Of a stretch of 64,000 bases of DNA, positions 23,578-33,328 are shown in pieces (positions within the stretch are counted from its first letter, which is position 1; each line of letters opens with the position of its first letter). The notes under the pieces were generated by a model. That model did not search any database and was not told the origin of the DNA. It saw only the letters and a program-made list of their open reading frames with translations. The translations under genes were made by a program, and so were the position numbers. The stretch spans positions 124,001 to 188,000 of the forward strand of contig JAACJM010000040.1 of the NCBI GenBank assembly GCA_013368315.1. Direction: 5' to 3'. Origin of the DNA: Tetrapyrgos nigripes (lineage: Eukaryota > Basidiomycota > Agaricomycetes > Agaricales > Campanellaceae).

Positions 23578-25204
23578 ATGTCCGACAACGACAACAGCAA
23601 CAGCAACGGTGGCAGAAGTCTTGGAGGAGGCTCAGCAGAGCCATTGCCATCGTCCTGGGCAAACCCAAACACGACGCGTAGAGTCGGTCGCATTGGTGAT
23701 TGGAATAATTCGTTCGTTTTTGATTCATCTTCGAGGACTGACATTAACGGCTATCAACAGATCGTCCGATTCATCGCCCGGAGGAAGTGAAGGAGCACGG
23801 ATTTCCTCGCTGAGGGATCTCCAATCTAGCGCACCGTCTGTACCGAGTGGCGGAGGTTTTGGAGGAACAGGCGGTGGGCGTGACGATGACGATAGCGATG
23901 GTGAAGAGCCCGACACTGAAAACTGGTTTACCGGTGGAGAAAGAAGGTGTGTTTCTTTGTGCATGATATATCAAGTCATGTCTGTTTGATGCATGACCGA
24001 TTAGTGGTCTTTCTGTCCAGAACCCCAACAGTGGTAGACGAGGAGGAGGCGACAGAGATATCGTGCAAGATTTGCTACAGCGTGCAGCCAGGTTCGTTAT
24101 GGTCCCTTATAATCTTGGATTTTTTTCTGATTCAAAAATGATTGTAGGGCAGGTCCACCACCGCCTCGTCAAAGCGGAGACCGAAAATTTCTCGGAGGAG
24201 GCCACACTCTAGGAAGTGACGAGGTTGAGAGTACATATATCCCTGACCCAGATGCCGTGGAAAGAGATCGTACGTGTCCCAACACCTATTGCGGACCTTA
24301 CCCTGACTCGTTGATATATCGGCTTCAGAAGAACCCACAATCCGTCGCATCACCTTTTGGCGAAATGGGTTTACTGTCGAAGATGGAGAACTTTACCGAT
24401 TCGATGACCCAAATAATAGACACATTTTGGAAGAAATACAGGCAGGGTTAGTGTCCAGTGACCTCAATCATTCTTCATTGTAAATTACCTAACTCTCGTC
24501 TCTAATCCTCTCCAGTCGCGCTCCTCCTTCCATCCTCAACGTCGAACCCGGAGAACCTGTGGAACTTCGCGTTGCTCAGCGAACAAGTGAAGATTGGACT
24601 CCCTCTTCCACTCCCTTCTCTGGTACTGGTCATCGACTTGGAGCACCTGTTCCCGAAATCTCGAGTGGTAGTGGTACGAGCAGCAACATGCCTGGCTCGT
24701 TCCCTTCTGGAAGTACGGCTGGCTCCAATGAGACTGGCCCTTCAACAGGAGAGAGACCCTCTATGAACACCTTGTTTGCGGTTGATCAGACGCAGCCCAC
24801 GACGAGTGTACAGATCCGCCTGGCCGATGGGACAAGGTAAGTCTTTACTTGTCCTGTCTTTGCCTATAGAACTCCGAACTGACGGATGTTCCAATTTTTT
24901 CTTTTCCTTTTCTCCCAGAATGGTCTGCCGAATGAACTTGACACATACCGTCCTTGACTTGAGGAATTTCATCAATGCGTGCGTGTTCTTCATTTCGGTC
25001 CCAGTGGAAACATCCTTCTCACTCAGTGTTATCTTGACTATCTCGACATCAAACATCCTATTTAGTTCTCGTCCTGAAAACCTTACCCGTCCATACACTA
25101 TCGGGACCACATTCCCTAATCGCACTCTAGATGACATGACTCAAACGATAGAAGCCGCTGGTTTGAAGAATAGTGTAGTGGTGCAAAGGTGGACGTCAGA
25201 GTAG
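23578..25204 (+). CDS. SEP-UBX domain Cdc48/p97 cofactor (Shp1/p47-like)
   Basis: Multi-exon gene. The disordered N-terminus (Ser/Gly/Asp-rich, with S-S-D-S-S-P-G-G and GGGFGGTGGGRDDDDSDGEE) contains the N-W-F-T-G-G-E-R-S-G-L-S-V-Q-N-P segment typical of Shp1/p47. The SEP domain follows (ITFWRNGFTVEDGELYRFDD ... I-L-E-E-I-Q-A-G-R-A-P), then a Ser/Gly linker and a C-terminal UBX domain (VQIRLADGTRMVCRMNLTHT ... TFPNRTLDD with the FPxR-type loop). Shp1/p47 recruits Cdc48 for membrane fusion, ERAD and PP1 regulation. The usual N-terminal UBA domain of yeast Shp1 and p47 is not seen at this start, so the protein may be p37-like. The first donor (GTTCGT near 23711) is unusual; the other junctions are ordinary. 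Confidence 0.88.
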
Positions 25205-25765
25205 GAAAGAAATGAATGCAAGACAGAGATGGTGCGGGACGGGGAATGAATGGCGGAACGAAGACGAGAAGGAAACGTGGAGGAAAGGGAGCAGGAGGAT
25301 TTTTATGAAGAAAGAAAACAGCTGCAAGATGTAAAATTGATTGAAAGCGCCTATGTCGTACAATTCAGAATCATCCATATCTTCAAGTCCTGGCCTGTCT
25401 TAGAGAAGGCGGAATGGCCAGTTTTGGTGTAGTCTCCGTTCAACGTTCACTAACCAGTTCCAGCGGGTACACAGCTGAGACGGAAGTAGCAAATTTTGTT
25501 GCGCGTGAAGGCTGGATTGACCATCCGGGGTCCGGGTTATTAGGGGGCACCGGTTCGAGGCGAAAAAGGCGTCAAGTTGCCCCAAACGCTGTGTTGGGGA
25601 ACAATCTTGAGATGTCGATTGACGCGGGCCTTGCTCACCTTGAGTACTGTCTCCAAACTGTCTCGTCGGCTTGCTGCAACTTCTCGTCTGAGAGCAGGTC
25701 TCGGTCTGAAAATACCATTGAATCTGCTTTACATAGCTGAAATTGTAATCCTTTGAAAAGTAGAT
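25205..25765. other. Intergenic, no supported gene
   Basis: Between the UBX gene and the left outer edge of the inverted duplication. Open frames on both strands at 25400-25768 overlap each other and show no protein-like composition. Confidence 0.45.
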
Positions 25766-25869
25766 CATTACATTGTTCTTTGAAGATACATAGGTACTAG
25801 GTACAGATAAAATATGATATAAATATTACGCGTGAGTGAAGGAGGGTGATAGCAGTGTGCTAAAACCCT

Positions 25870-26557
25870 TTAGATATCCTGGTCGCAGTTCACAATTCTT
25901 TGGTCATAAGTCACTTGGTCGGTAGGTTGAACACTGCCAACACCATTGGCATACCACACGTAGTGGTAGTCGTTTGCTCCTGGTTCACCGGATGGGTCAC
26001 CGTAGTTGAGACGGACGCGACCAAAGAAGGTCTTGTGCGTGACTTTCGCAACAAGAGCAGCCTGCAAGAGAGGAGGATAAGCAAACGATGTCAACACCAA
26101 CGAGAGCATCAAAGCTTACCTTCTTTCCAGGCTGAATAGTAACATCAATGTTCTGCCTAAAAGTCTTCGCGTCGGTGTTACTCCACGTATCCGAGCTCTC
26201 GAAAGAAACCCCAACAGGCAGTTCCTCTCCACCATCTGCACTGAATCCCGCGCTGATACCGTACTTCCATGTCTGAGCAACGGAAGTATCTCCTCCGATA
26301 GTCGTTTTAATGTCATCTGTGCCTCCTTTGCAGTTGTCTACAGGAGAACCGACGATGTGTTCAAGGACAGCGTCGGCACCCTGGGACTCCGACTCGAAAG
26401 TGCATGTGTCTGCATCGCCAGTGGCGTGGCTTGGGCAATGATCGAGGTTGGCGGGGTCGGGACGGTCGACGTTTTTGCGTTTGTCAACAGTTGAAATCGT
26501 GGCTGCTGAGGTAGCGGCGGCGAGAGCGACGAGAGCGAAAATGGATGAGCAGCGCAT
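25870..26557 (-). CDS. Secreted four-cysteine protein, type B, copy 2 (B2)
   Basis: Exons 26557-26120 and 26061-25870, intron GTAAGC...TTGCAG (58 nt). Signal peptide (MRCSSIFALVALAAATSAA), propeptide ending in Lys-Arg, then KNVDRPDPANLDHCPSHATG. A Ser replaces the Gly after the first conserved Cys-Pro seen in B1 and B3. The four cysteines and the NYGDPSGEPG / DYHYVWY segment are intact. It is nearly identical to B3 at 32317 in the opposite arm. The reverse-strand TATA box is near 26652-26658. Divergent partner of A2. Confidence 0.87.
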
Positions 26558-27303
26558 TGCGTTGAGCGAGAGAAGAGGAGGAAGATAGATAAATAGGCTG
26601 AAAATGCGAATAAGTGACTGTGGTGAGGGGAAGATGAAACCAGAGACGACCTTATATACTCCGGGTGATCAAGATTTTCCGAAGTGGTGCTTGGTTGAAA
26701 TGAAGCTTCAAGGATTTACAAAGCTCTGACGCTACTCGGAAGTTTTGCAATAGTGATACTCATCAAGTTCGCTCCGTGTTTTCCAGTGGAATTGAGTGGT
26801 GCAAAATTTGCTACGGGCCTGAAAATAGTGGAGTTGTCCACGAAGGAGTGGCTCAAAACTGACAGGAATTAAAGGTAGGCAGTGAAGGAGAGCTCCGGCG
26901 GCGCTCAAGGTTTGGCGCAATTGATTTACGAATTCGTCATTTCTTTGATTGCCGAGTCGTCTCGAATCCAGAAATGGGAACAACGAACTTCGAAGTGGTG
27001 AGTACAGCCTTCAACGTCATGAAGCTTTGGAGTAGACTTGATGGTAACACCAAGCTGGCTTGTAGCGCCCTGCGGCGTCCAGTGGGGCGGTAACAAATCT
27101 TTGTCAAACGAAAGCTTGGCATACTAGTCTGAAACTGAAGTCAACCTTGTCAGTGACGTGCAAGCTGGAGCTGGGGTACAAAAATCAGCAGTATCCTATT
27201 AGAGCCAGGGATATAAAAGCTGAACCATTATACCTGGATTTTTCATCAACCAGAACCCTCCAACACTTCAACTCTCCTTGTCTCTAATATTTATCTCTTC
27301 ACG
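26558..27303. promoter_or_regulatory. Bidirectional promoter region, B2/A2 pair
   Basis: 746 bp between divergent starts, almost identical in reverse complement to 31564-32316. TATA boxes: reverse TTATATA at 26652-26658 for B2, TATAAAAG at 27212-27219 for A2. Open frames inside it (for example 26732-26983) are duplicated only because the DNA is; they lack a counterpart in the A1/B1 promoter. Confidence 0.7.
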
Positions 27304-27981
27304 ATGCGTTGCACGTCTTTCATCACTCTTGCCGCCGCTATCACCGCTGCTTCTGCAGCTTCTCGCTTCGAGGCGCGCAAAAACGTTGACCGTCCAGATC
27401 CCGCCAACTTGGATCATTGCCCAGGTCGTCCAACCGGTGATGCCGATGCATGCACCTTCGAGAAACAAGTAAGTCTACAGTTTGTACACATGGGACAGTA
27501 TACGGTACTTACACGAGTCTCTCAGTCTGATCTCCCGGATAGCCGCAAATGGTTCATCCTCGGAGACCCAGTTGCCAACTGTGACGACCCCAACGCACCT
27601 GCACTCAGTACTCAGGTCGGCGGTGAGCGCACTACCACTGAGACCTGGGAACACACCGATAGTGCGTCGATCGACCTCTTTGGTATCAAGATCGGTGGCG
27701 AGGGAGGCTGGAGCGAGGCATCTTCGACGACAGAGCGTCAGCTCATCACCATCAATATCCCAGCTGGTAAACAAGCCGCTGTTGTCGCGGGAGTCAACCA
27801 CAAGGAGAGTCAGGGAAGGATTAGGATCAACTACGGGGATCCATCTGGTGACCCAGGCGCGGACGACTACCACTATATCTGGTATGCGAATGATATGGTC
27901 TCGTCTCAGCCAACCGACGACGTCGAGTACGACCAGAAAGTCATCAACTGCGGGGAGACTTTCGACCCCAACAACCTGTAA
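27304..27981 (+). CDS. Secreted four-cysteine protein, type A, copy 2 (A2)
   Basis: Exons 27304-27468 and 27526-27981. The 57-nt intron (GTAAGT...TCTCAG) is a multiple of three with no stop, so a retained form would also be open (225 instead of 206 residues). The spliced form matches A1. Signal peptide (MRCTSFITLAAAITAASAAS), RKNVDRPDPANLDHCPG, four cysteines, core TETWEHTDSASIDLFGIKIG, I-P-A-G-K-Q, NYGDPSGDPG and DYHYIWY, ending DPNNL. Dibasic processing is weaker than in type B (E-A-R-K). Divergent partner of B2 and near-identical to A3. Confidence 0.87.
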   Translation: MRCTSFITLAAAITAASAASRFEARKNVDRPDPANLDHCPGRPTGDADACTFEKQVSLQFVHMGQYTVLTRVSQSDLPDSRKWFILGDPVANCDDPNAPALSTQVGGERTTTETWEHTDSASIDLFGIKIGGEGGWSEASSTTERQLITINIPAGKQAAVVAGVNHKESQGRIRINYGDPSGDPGADDYHYIWYANDMVSSQPTDDVEYDQKVINCGETFDPNNL

Positions 27982-28385
27982 ATCAAGCACATATTTGATT
28001 AGTATTTATTGTCATTGTAGTATTAGTATATTACCTTCGTTCAGTATGTATACCACCGAATAATCATGCTATATTGTACTGCAGAAGCATTGTCTTCTCC
28101 CGAGTCCTCGTTGATTAAGCAACGTGCATGCAACTTGAAGTTGAAAACAGCATTGGTAGTAGTTTCAGCAGGAGTTCAGAGCTGGAGACGCGTTGATTGG
28201 ACAGTCTACGTCAAACCCAGAGACGAAGCCTCGAAGTAAGCCAGAATCTTCAGCGGATGAATTTAGACGATATAGGTGTTTTATTACAACATCCGGAAGC
28301 TTGATCTAACCTGACGACCAACTGACGACGTAGTCGTACCGGGTACTGTTCTTAACATAGTCCTGCAACTGCACTCCAATGATGT

Positions 28386-29706
28386 TCAGTCAAAAAGCAT
28401 TCCCCCGTCAATATTGATCTGTAAGTCAAACAACAGTCAGTCAGTCAGCCAGGACCAAAGAGAAAATCGATGGAGAACTTGCACTTTGACCTGTTCATAT
28501 CATGCAGATTATCATCAGTACAGAGTATACCATGACCGCAAGCTGAAACAAAAGAGATCACAACAACCCTACGAACCTGTGATAAATCCCGAATCCTTTG
28601 AAGCAATGAACGAGACAAGGTTGGCAATCTCCGTCACATCGCCAAAACGTTTCAACGCTACTCGCTCTGTGTACTAAAATAGTGAAAACGGGGCTGTTAG
28701 AATCAAACTTCCTTTCAGTCTGAGTAAGGTAAACTCACCATCGCCACGGTAGCTTCGGCATTCCCGCCCCCGATGCCAGCTACTGCAGACCTAGCTGTTC
28801 GAAAGTCGAACGAAATAAGAGTGTGTTTCAAATGAGTGGATATACATACTCATTTCCGTGTCAATGGGACCAGGCTGAAGGTGTGCGGCGCATAGTGCGT
28901 GTCAGTCAATATGCGATCGATAAGAAACATTAAAGTTACTAACAGCGTATAAATTGACTGTGATTCCATGCTCTCCGATCTCCTGGGCTATAGACAGACA
29001 CCTTCTCAACGCACAGTTGGCATGCAACGCATTGCCACTCACCTGTAGCCTGTGTCAACCCTCTCAGAGCAAATTTTGTGGATGCATAAGCACTCATAAA
29101 CTTTTCACCCTGCTTTCCAGCCCCTGAACAGGCTCCCAATATACGTCCACCGCGTCCTTGAGCAATCATTTGCTTTGCTGCGTATTTGTAGCAGAGGAAG
29201 GTCCCTCGGACGTTGATGGAGAAGAGACGGTCCCATTCAGCGACCGATACTGTCGGAGATGGAGATAAGTAGTGAAAGAGAGTGAGAAAGTCTTGTCGTC
29301 CAGCTTGTATAACGAAAGGACAGTTACCATCGATCATCGGGCCTGTAGTGCAGACTCCTGCATTAGCTACCATCTATGCAGGTATGCTGAGTGTATTTCG
29401 AGTTGGAAAGAGAGGGACACTCACAACATCCAGTCCACCCAGAGTCTTCACGGTAGTATCCACCATTCCTTTCACATCCTCTTCTTTAGAGACATCGCCC
29501 GAGAATATCTCAACCCTCCTTCCTGTTTCGTGTACAATTTTCGTTTGGGCCTCTTCTAGCTGTGTAGTCTTGGTTGTGATGTCGTTCAACATGATATCGA
29601 AACCGTCCTTTGCAAGACGATGGGCTATGGCGAGACCGATTCCCTGAGCTGAGCCCGTAACGATAACGACGCCTTTGGAGGTTGCGCTTGAGGTTGCGGA
29701 GGACAT
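28386..29706 (-). CDS. Short-chain dehydrogenase/reductase, diacetyl/acetoin reductase-like
   Basis: Multi-exon classical SDR of about 260 residues. Cofactor motif VVIVTGSAQGIGLAIAHRLA (TGxxxGIG), then V-A-N-A-G-V, the catalytic region A-C-S-G-A-G ... Y-A-S-T-K, then the post-catalytic A-P-G-P-I-D-T-E-M and a C-terminus FITGQSINIDGGMLFD. The acidic residue after beta-2 (N-D-I) suggests NAD(H) preference, as in butanediol dehydrogenase/diacetyl reductase relatives, but substrate is not proved. Most introns are GT-AG; the last appears to use a GC donor (GCAAGT) to keep the conserved GQSINIDGG frame. The gene fills the loop between the inverted arms; its stop is only about 20 bp from the left arm's inner edge. 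Confidence 0.87.
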
Positions 29707-30517
29707 CGCGGGTTCAAAGAGTACTTAGAATTTGTGAGGAGAATGCGGGCTGTTTTTAAGAGTTTAGCCCAATAGATCTTCACTGGATTAAACCGAGTGT
29801 ATCTAATTGAGTGCAGATGTGCATCAGATATGCCTGTTCGGCTTGTGAAACAGACAAGACCAGCTGCTGAAAGGCAAGCGCCGCGAGGTCCGGGTAGCAA
29901 TACATCTCTCGAGAAAGTCGAGACTCCGAGATGAGTAAAGTGGCACAGAGCAAACGAGGACTTCTTATGTAGCTATAGACCTAGCAAGAAGTTGGCAAGA
30001 AGGAACTGATGGTCACCCCTATCAGACAGGAATGGGACTCATCAAAGTCATGGGAGTTTCATGCAACGAGAGCGTGCGACGCGTTTTCTTTCAAATTCTT
30101 TCCGCGGATCCTATCGTAAAAAACCTTTCAAGTTCTCACCCAGTATAAACGCGATCACACTCCGAAAACTCGATGCCACAACAGAAGTGGTTTCTCAAAG
30201 TCTTTGTGCTCTGGGATTTCGTGGCCTATCTGTCCCAGTAAGTCTTCAGCTTGAACTTGAACTTGGTCCAACTCATCCAACTTTGCCCTAGAACACATCT
30301 ATTATGCGTCTCGACGTAACTATTTATTCGCAGAATTCAGATTCTCGACGTTCTGTTTCCAGTTTAGCATATCATCGCGCGAGGGGCTGCTAGCTGGATT
30401 AGAAGACTGCTAGCCACGTCGGTCTCTTCTTTCAAGTTGTAAGGAGATTCCGTCTAGGGAATTTTGCACCCGGGCCGGGCCTGATGGAGTGAGATTTGGT
30501 CTGATTAGCAGGACTGT
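29707..30517. other. Promoter side of the SDR gene and loop DNA
   Basis: Single-copy DNA of the inverted-repeat loop. No coding frame with splice or composition support; small frames near 29625-29900 and 30061-30291 are not convincing. Confidence 0.45.
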
Positions 30518-30885
30518 GTTAAGAACAGTGCCCGGTACGAGTCTTCAGGTTAAATCAAGCTTCCGGACCCATCTAATATTGTTATAAAACATACATATCG
30601 TCTAGATGCATCCTCTGAGGATTCTGGCGAGGCTTCGTCTCTGGGTTTTGACGTGGACTGTCCAATCAACACGCCTCCGGCTCAGGATTTCTGCTCCAAA
30701 TACTACCACTAATGCCGTTTTCAACTTCAAGTTGCACTGTGCGCGATGCACATCGCTTAATCAACGAGGAGAGCACGACGCTTCTGCAGTACGATATTGA
30801 ATGATTATTTGCTGCTATACATACTTAACGAAGGTAATACTACATCATCATAAGATATAATAAATATTGATTAAACCTGTTGGAT

Positions 30886-31563
30886 TTAAAGGTTGTTGGG
30901 GTCGAAAGTCTCCCCGCAGTTGATGACTTTCTGGTCGTACTCGACGTCGTCGGTTGGCTGAGACGAGACCATATCATTCGCATACCAGATATAGTGGTAG
31001 TCGTCCGCGCCTGGGTCACCAGATGGATCCCCGTAGTTGATCCTAATCCTTCCCTGACTCTCCTTGTGGTTGACTCCCGCGACAACAGCAGCTTGTTTAC
31101 CAGCTGGGATATTGATGGTGATGAGCTGACGCTCTATCGTCGAAGATGCCTCGCTCCAGCCTCCCTCGCCACCGATCTTGATACCAAAGAGGTCGATCGA
31201 AGCACTGTCGGTGTGTTCCCAGGTCTCAGTGGTAGTGTGCTCACCGCCGACCTGAGTACTGAGTGCAGGTGCGTTGGGGTCGTCACAGTTGGCAACTGGG
31301 TCTCCGAGGATGAACCATTTGCGGCTATCCGGGAGATCAGACTGAGAGACTCGTGTAAGTACCGTATACTGTCCCATGTGTGCAAACTGCAAACTTACTT
31401 GTTTCTCGAAGGTGCATGCATCGGCATCACCGGTTGGACGACCTGGACAATGATCCAAGTTGGCGGGATCTGGACGGTCAACGTTTTTGCGCGCCTCAAA
31501 GCGAGAAGCTGCAGAAGCAGCGGTGATAGCGGCGGCAAGAGTGATGAAAGACGTGCAGCGCAT
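30886..31563 (-). CDS. Secreted four-cysteine protein, type A, copy 3 (A3)
   Basis: Exons 31563-31399 and 31341-30886 with a 57-nt frame-preserving intron, as in A2. It differs from A2 by few residues (for example GGEH for GGER and STIERQ for STTERQ in the core). Signal peptide, RKNVDRPDPANLDHCPG motif, four cysteines and the NYGDPSGDPG / DYHYIWY end are intact. The reverse-strand TATAAAAG is at 31648-31655. Divergent partner of B3. Confidence 0.87.
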   Translation of the reverse strand: MRCTSFITLAAAITAASAASRFEARKNVDRPDPANLDHCPGRPTGDADACTFEKQVSLQFAHMGQYTVLTRVSQSDLPDSRKWFILGDPVANCDDPNAPALSTQVGGEHTTTETWEHTDSASIDLFGIKIGGEGGWSEASSTIERQLITINIPAGKQAAVVAGVNHKESQGRIRINYGDPSGDPGADDYHYIWYANDMVSSQPTDDVEYDQKVINCGETFDPNNL

Positions 31564-32316
31564 CGTGAAGAGATAAATATTAGAGACAAGGAGAGTTGAA
31601 GTGTTGGAGGGTTCTGGTTGATGAAAAATCCAGGTATAATGGTTCAGCTTTTATATCCCTGGCTCTAATAGGATGCTGCTGATTTTTGTACCCCAGCTCC
31701 AGGTTGCACGTCACTGACAAGGTTGACTTCAATTTCAGACTAGTATGCCAAGCTTTCGTTTGACAAAGGTGTGTTACCACCCCACTGGACGCCGCAGGGC
31801 GCTACAAGCCAGCTTGGTGTACTTGATTACCATCAAGTCTACTCCAAAGCTTCATGACGTTGAAGGCTGTACTCACCACTTCGAAGTTCGTTGTTCCCAT
31901 TTCTGGATTCGAGACGACTCGGCAATCAAAGAAATGACGAATTCGTAAATCAATTGCGCCAAATCTTGAGCGCCGTCGGAGCTCTCCTTCACTGCCTACC
32001 TTTAATTCCTGTCAGTTTTGAGCCACTCCTTCGTGGACAACTCCACTATTTTCAGGCCCGTAGCAAATTTTGCACCACTCAATTCCACTGGAAAACACGG
32101 AGCGAACTTGATGAGTATCACTATTGCAAAACTTCCGAGTAGCGTCAGAGCTTTGTAAATCCTTGAAGCTTCATTTCAACCAAGCACCACTTCGGAAAAT
32201 CTTGATCACCCGGAGTATATAAGGTCGTCTCTGGTTTCATCTTCCCCTCACCACAGTCACTTATTCGCATCTTCAGCCTATTTATCTATCTTCCTCCTCT
32301 TCTCTCGCTCAACACA
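31564..32316. promoter_or_regulatory. Bidirectional promoter region, A3/B3 pair
   Basis: 753 bp between divergent starts. TATA boxes at 31648-31655 (reverse, for A3) and 32216-32222 (for B3). Shares CACCACTCAATT and TAGCGTCAGAGCTTTGTAA with both other pairs. Confidence 0.7.
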
Positions 32317-33007
32317 ATGCGCTGCACATCCTTCTTCGCTCTCGTCGCTCTTGCCGCTGCTACCTCAGCAGCCACGATCTCAACTGTCGACAAACGCAAA
32401 AACGTCGACCGTCCCGACCCCGCCAACCTCGATCACTGTCCAGGCCACGCCACTGGCGATGCAGACACATGCACTTTCGAGTCGGAGTCCCAGGGTGCCG
32501 ACGCTGTCCTTGAACACATCGTCGGTTCTCCCGTAGACAACTGCAAAGGAGGCACAGATGACATTAAAACGACTATCGGAGGAGATACTTCCGTTGCTCA
32601 GACATGGAAGTACGGTATCAGCGCGGGATTCAGTGCAGATGGTGGAGAGGAACTGCCTGTTGGGGTTTCTTTCGAGAGCTCGGATACGTGGAGTAACACC
32701 GACGCGAAGACTTTCAGGCAGAACATTGATGTTACTATTCAGCCTGGAAAGAAGGTAAGCTTTGATGCTCTCGTTGGTGTTGCCATCGTTTTGCTTATTC
32801 TCCTCTCCCCTGCAGGCTGCTCTTGTTGCGAAAGTCACGCACAAGACCTTCTTTGGTCGCGTCCGTCTCAACTACGGTGACCCATCCGGTGAACCAGGAG
32901 CAAACGACTACCACTACGTGTGGTATGCCAATGGTGTTGGCAGTGTTCAACCTACCGACCAAGTGACTTATGACCAAAGAATTGTGAACTGCGACCAGGA
33001 TATCTAA
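32317..33007 (+). CDS. Secreted four-cysteine protein, type B, copy 3 (B3)
   Basis: Exons 32317-32754 and 32816-33007, intron of 61 nt (GTAAGC...CTGCAG). The intron is three bases longer than in B1 and B2, mostly in its middle. The protein has the signal peptide, Lys-Arg propeptide end, KNVDRPDPANLDHCPG, four cysteines and NYGDPSGEPG / DYHYVWY. Nearly identical to B2 apart from the signal peptide and one Gly/Ser change. Divergent partner of A3. Confidence 0.87.
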
Positions 33008-33328
33008 AGGGTTTTAGCACACTGCTATCACCCTCCTTCACTCACGCGTAATATTTATATCATATTTTATCTGTACCTAGTACCTATGTATCATCTTCAA
33101 ACAACAATGTAATGATATATTTTTCAGTTTATTCGCTGTCTGTCAACGAGGTTCTCGTTGGTGACTTCGTGGAACCCTTGGTTAGGTTATAGGCTCTCAA
33201 CAGGGGGATCGATAACGTGAATAGTCATCATACGATAGGTTGTGAAGATAATTTATGACACGACCCGTAACAGTACAGTATCCCTAACATCTACTTCATC
33301 TAGTTTAACATCTAGACACTGCGCGCCA

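Larger units (their letters stand above)
25766..28366 (+). repeat. Left arm of a 2.6-kb inverted duplication
   Basis: This arm is the reverse complement of 30518-33118. The outer edge matches at ATCATTACATTGTT (here) against AACAATGTAATGAT near 33105-33118. The inner edge matches through CCGGAAGCTTGAT and GTTCTTAACA near 28294-28358 against the sequence near 30525-30575. Gene portions are nearly identical; the innermost ~250 bp carry several indels. Each arm holds one type A and one type B secreted-protein gene plus their shared promoter. Confidence 0.9.
30518..33118 (-). repeat. Right arm of the 2.6-kb inverted duplication
   Basis: Reverse complement of 25766-28366 (see left arm). Contains A3 and B3 with their promoter. 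Outer homology continues weakly past B3 into a 3' flank that also resembles the DNA after B1 (TTTTTCAG...), showing that all three pairs descend from one ancestral unit. Confidence 0.9.

Noticed and set aside
26732..26983. 83-codon frame duplicated at 31891-32142 inside the A/B promoters
   Set aside because: It is duplicated only because the whole arm is; the A1/B1 promoter lacks it and it overlaps the divergent control region.
30880..31599. Long forward frame of 239 codons antisense to A3 (and a similar one antisense to A2)
   Set aside because: Antisense shadow of a well-supported gene with signal peptide, splice sites and paralogues.
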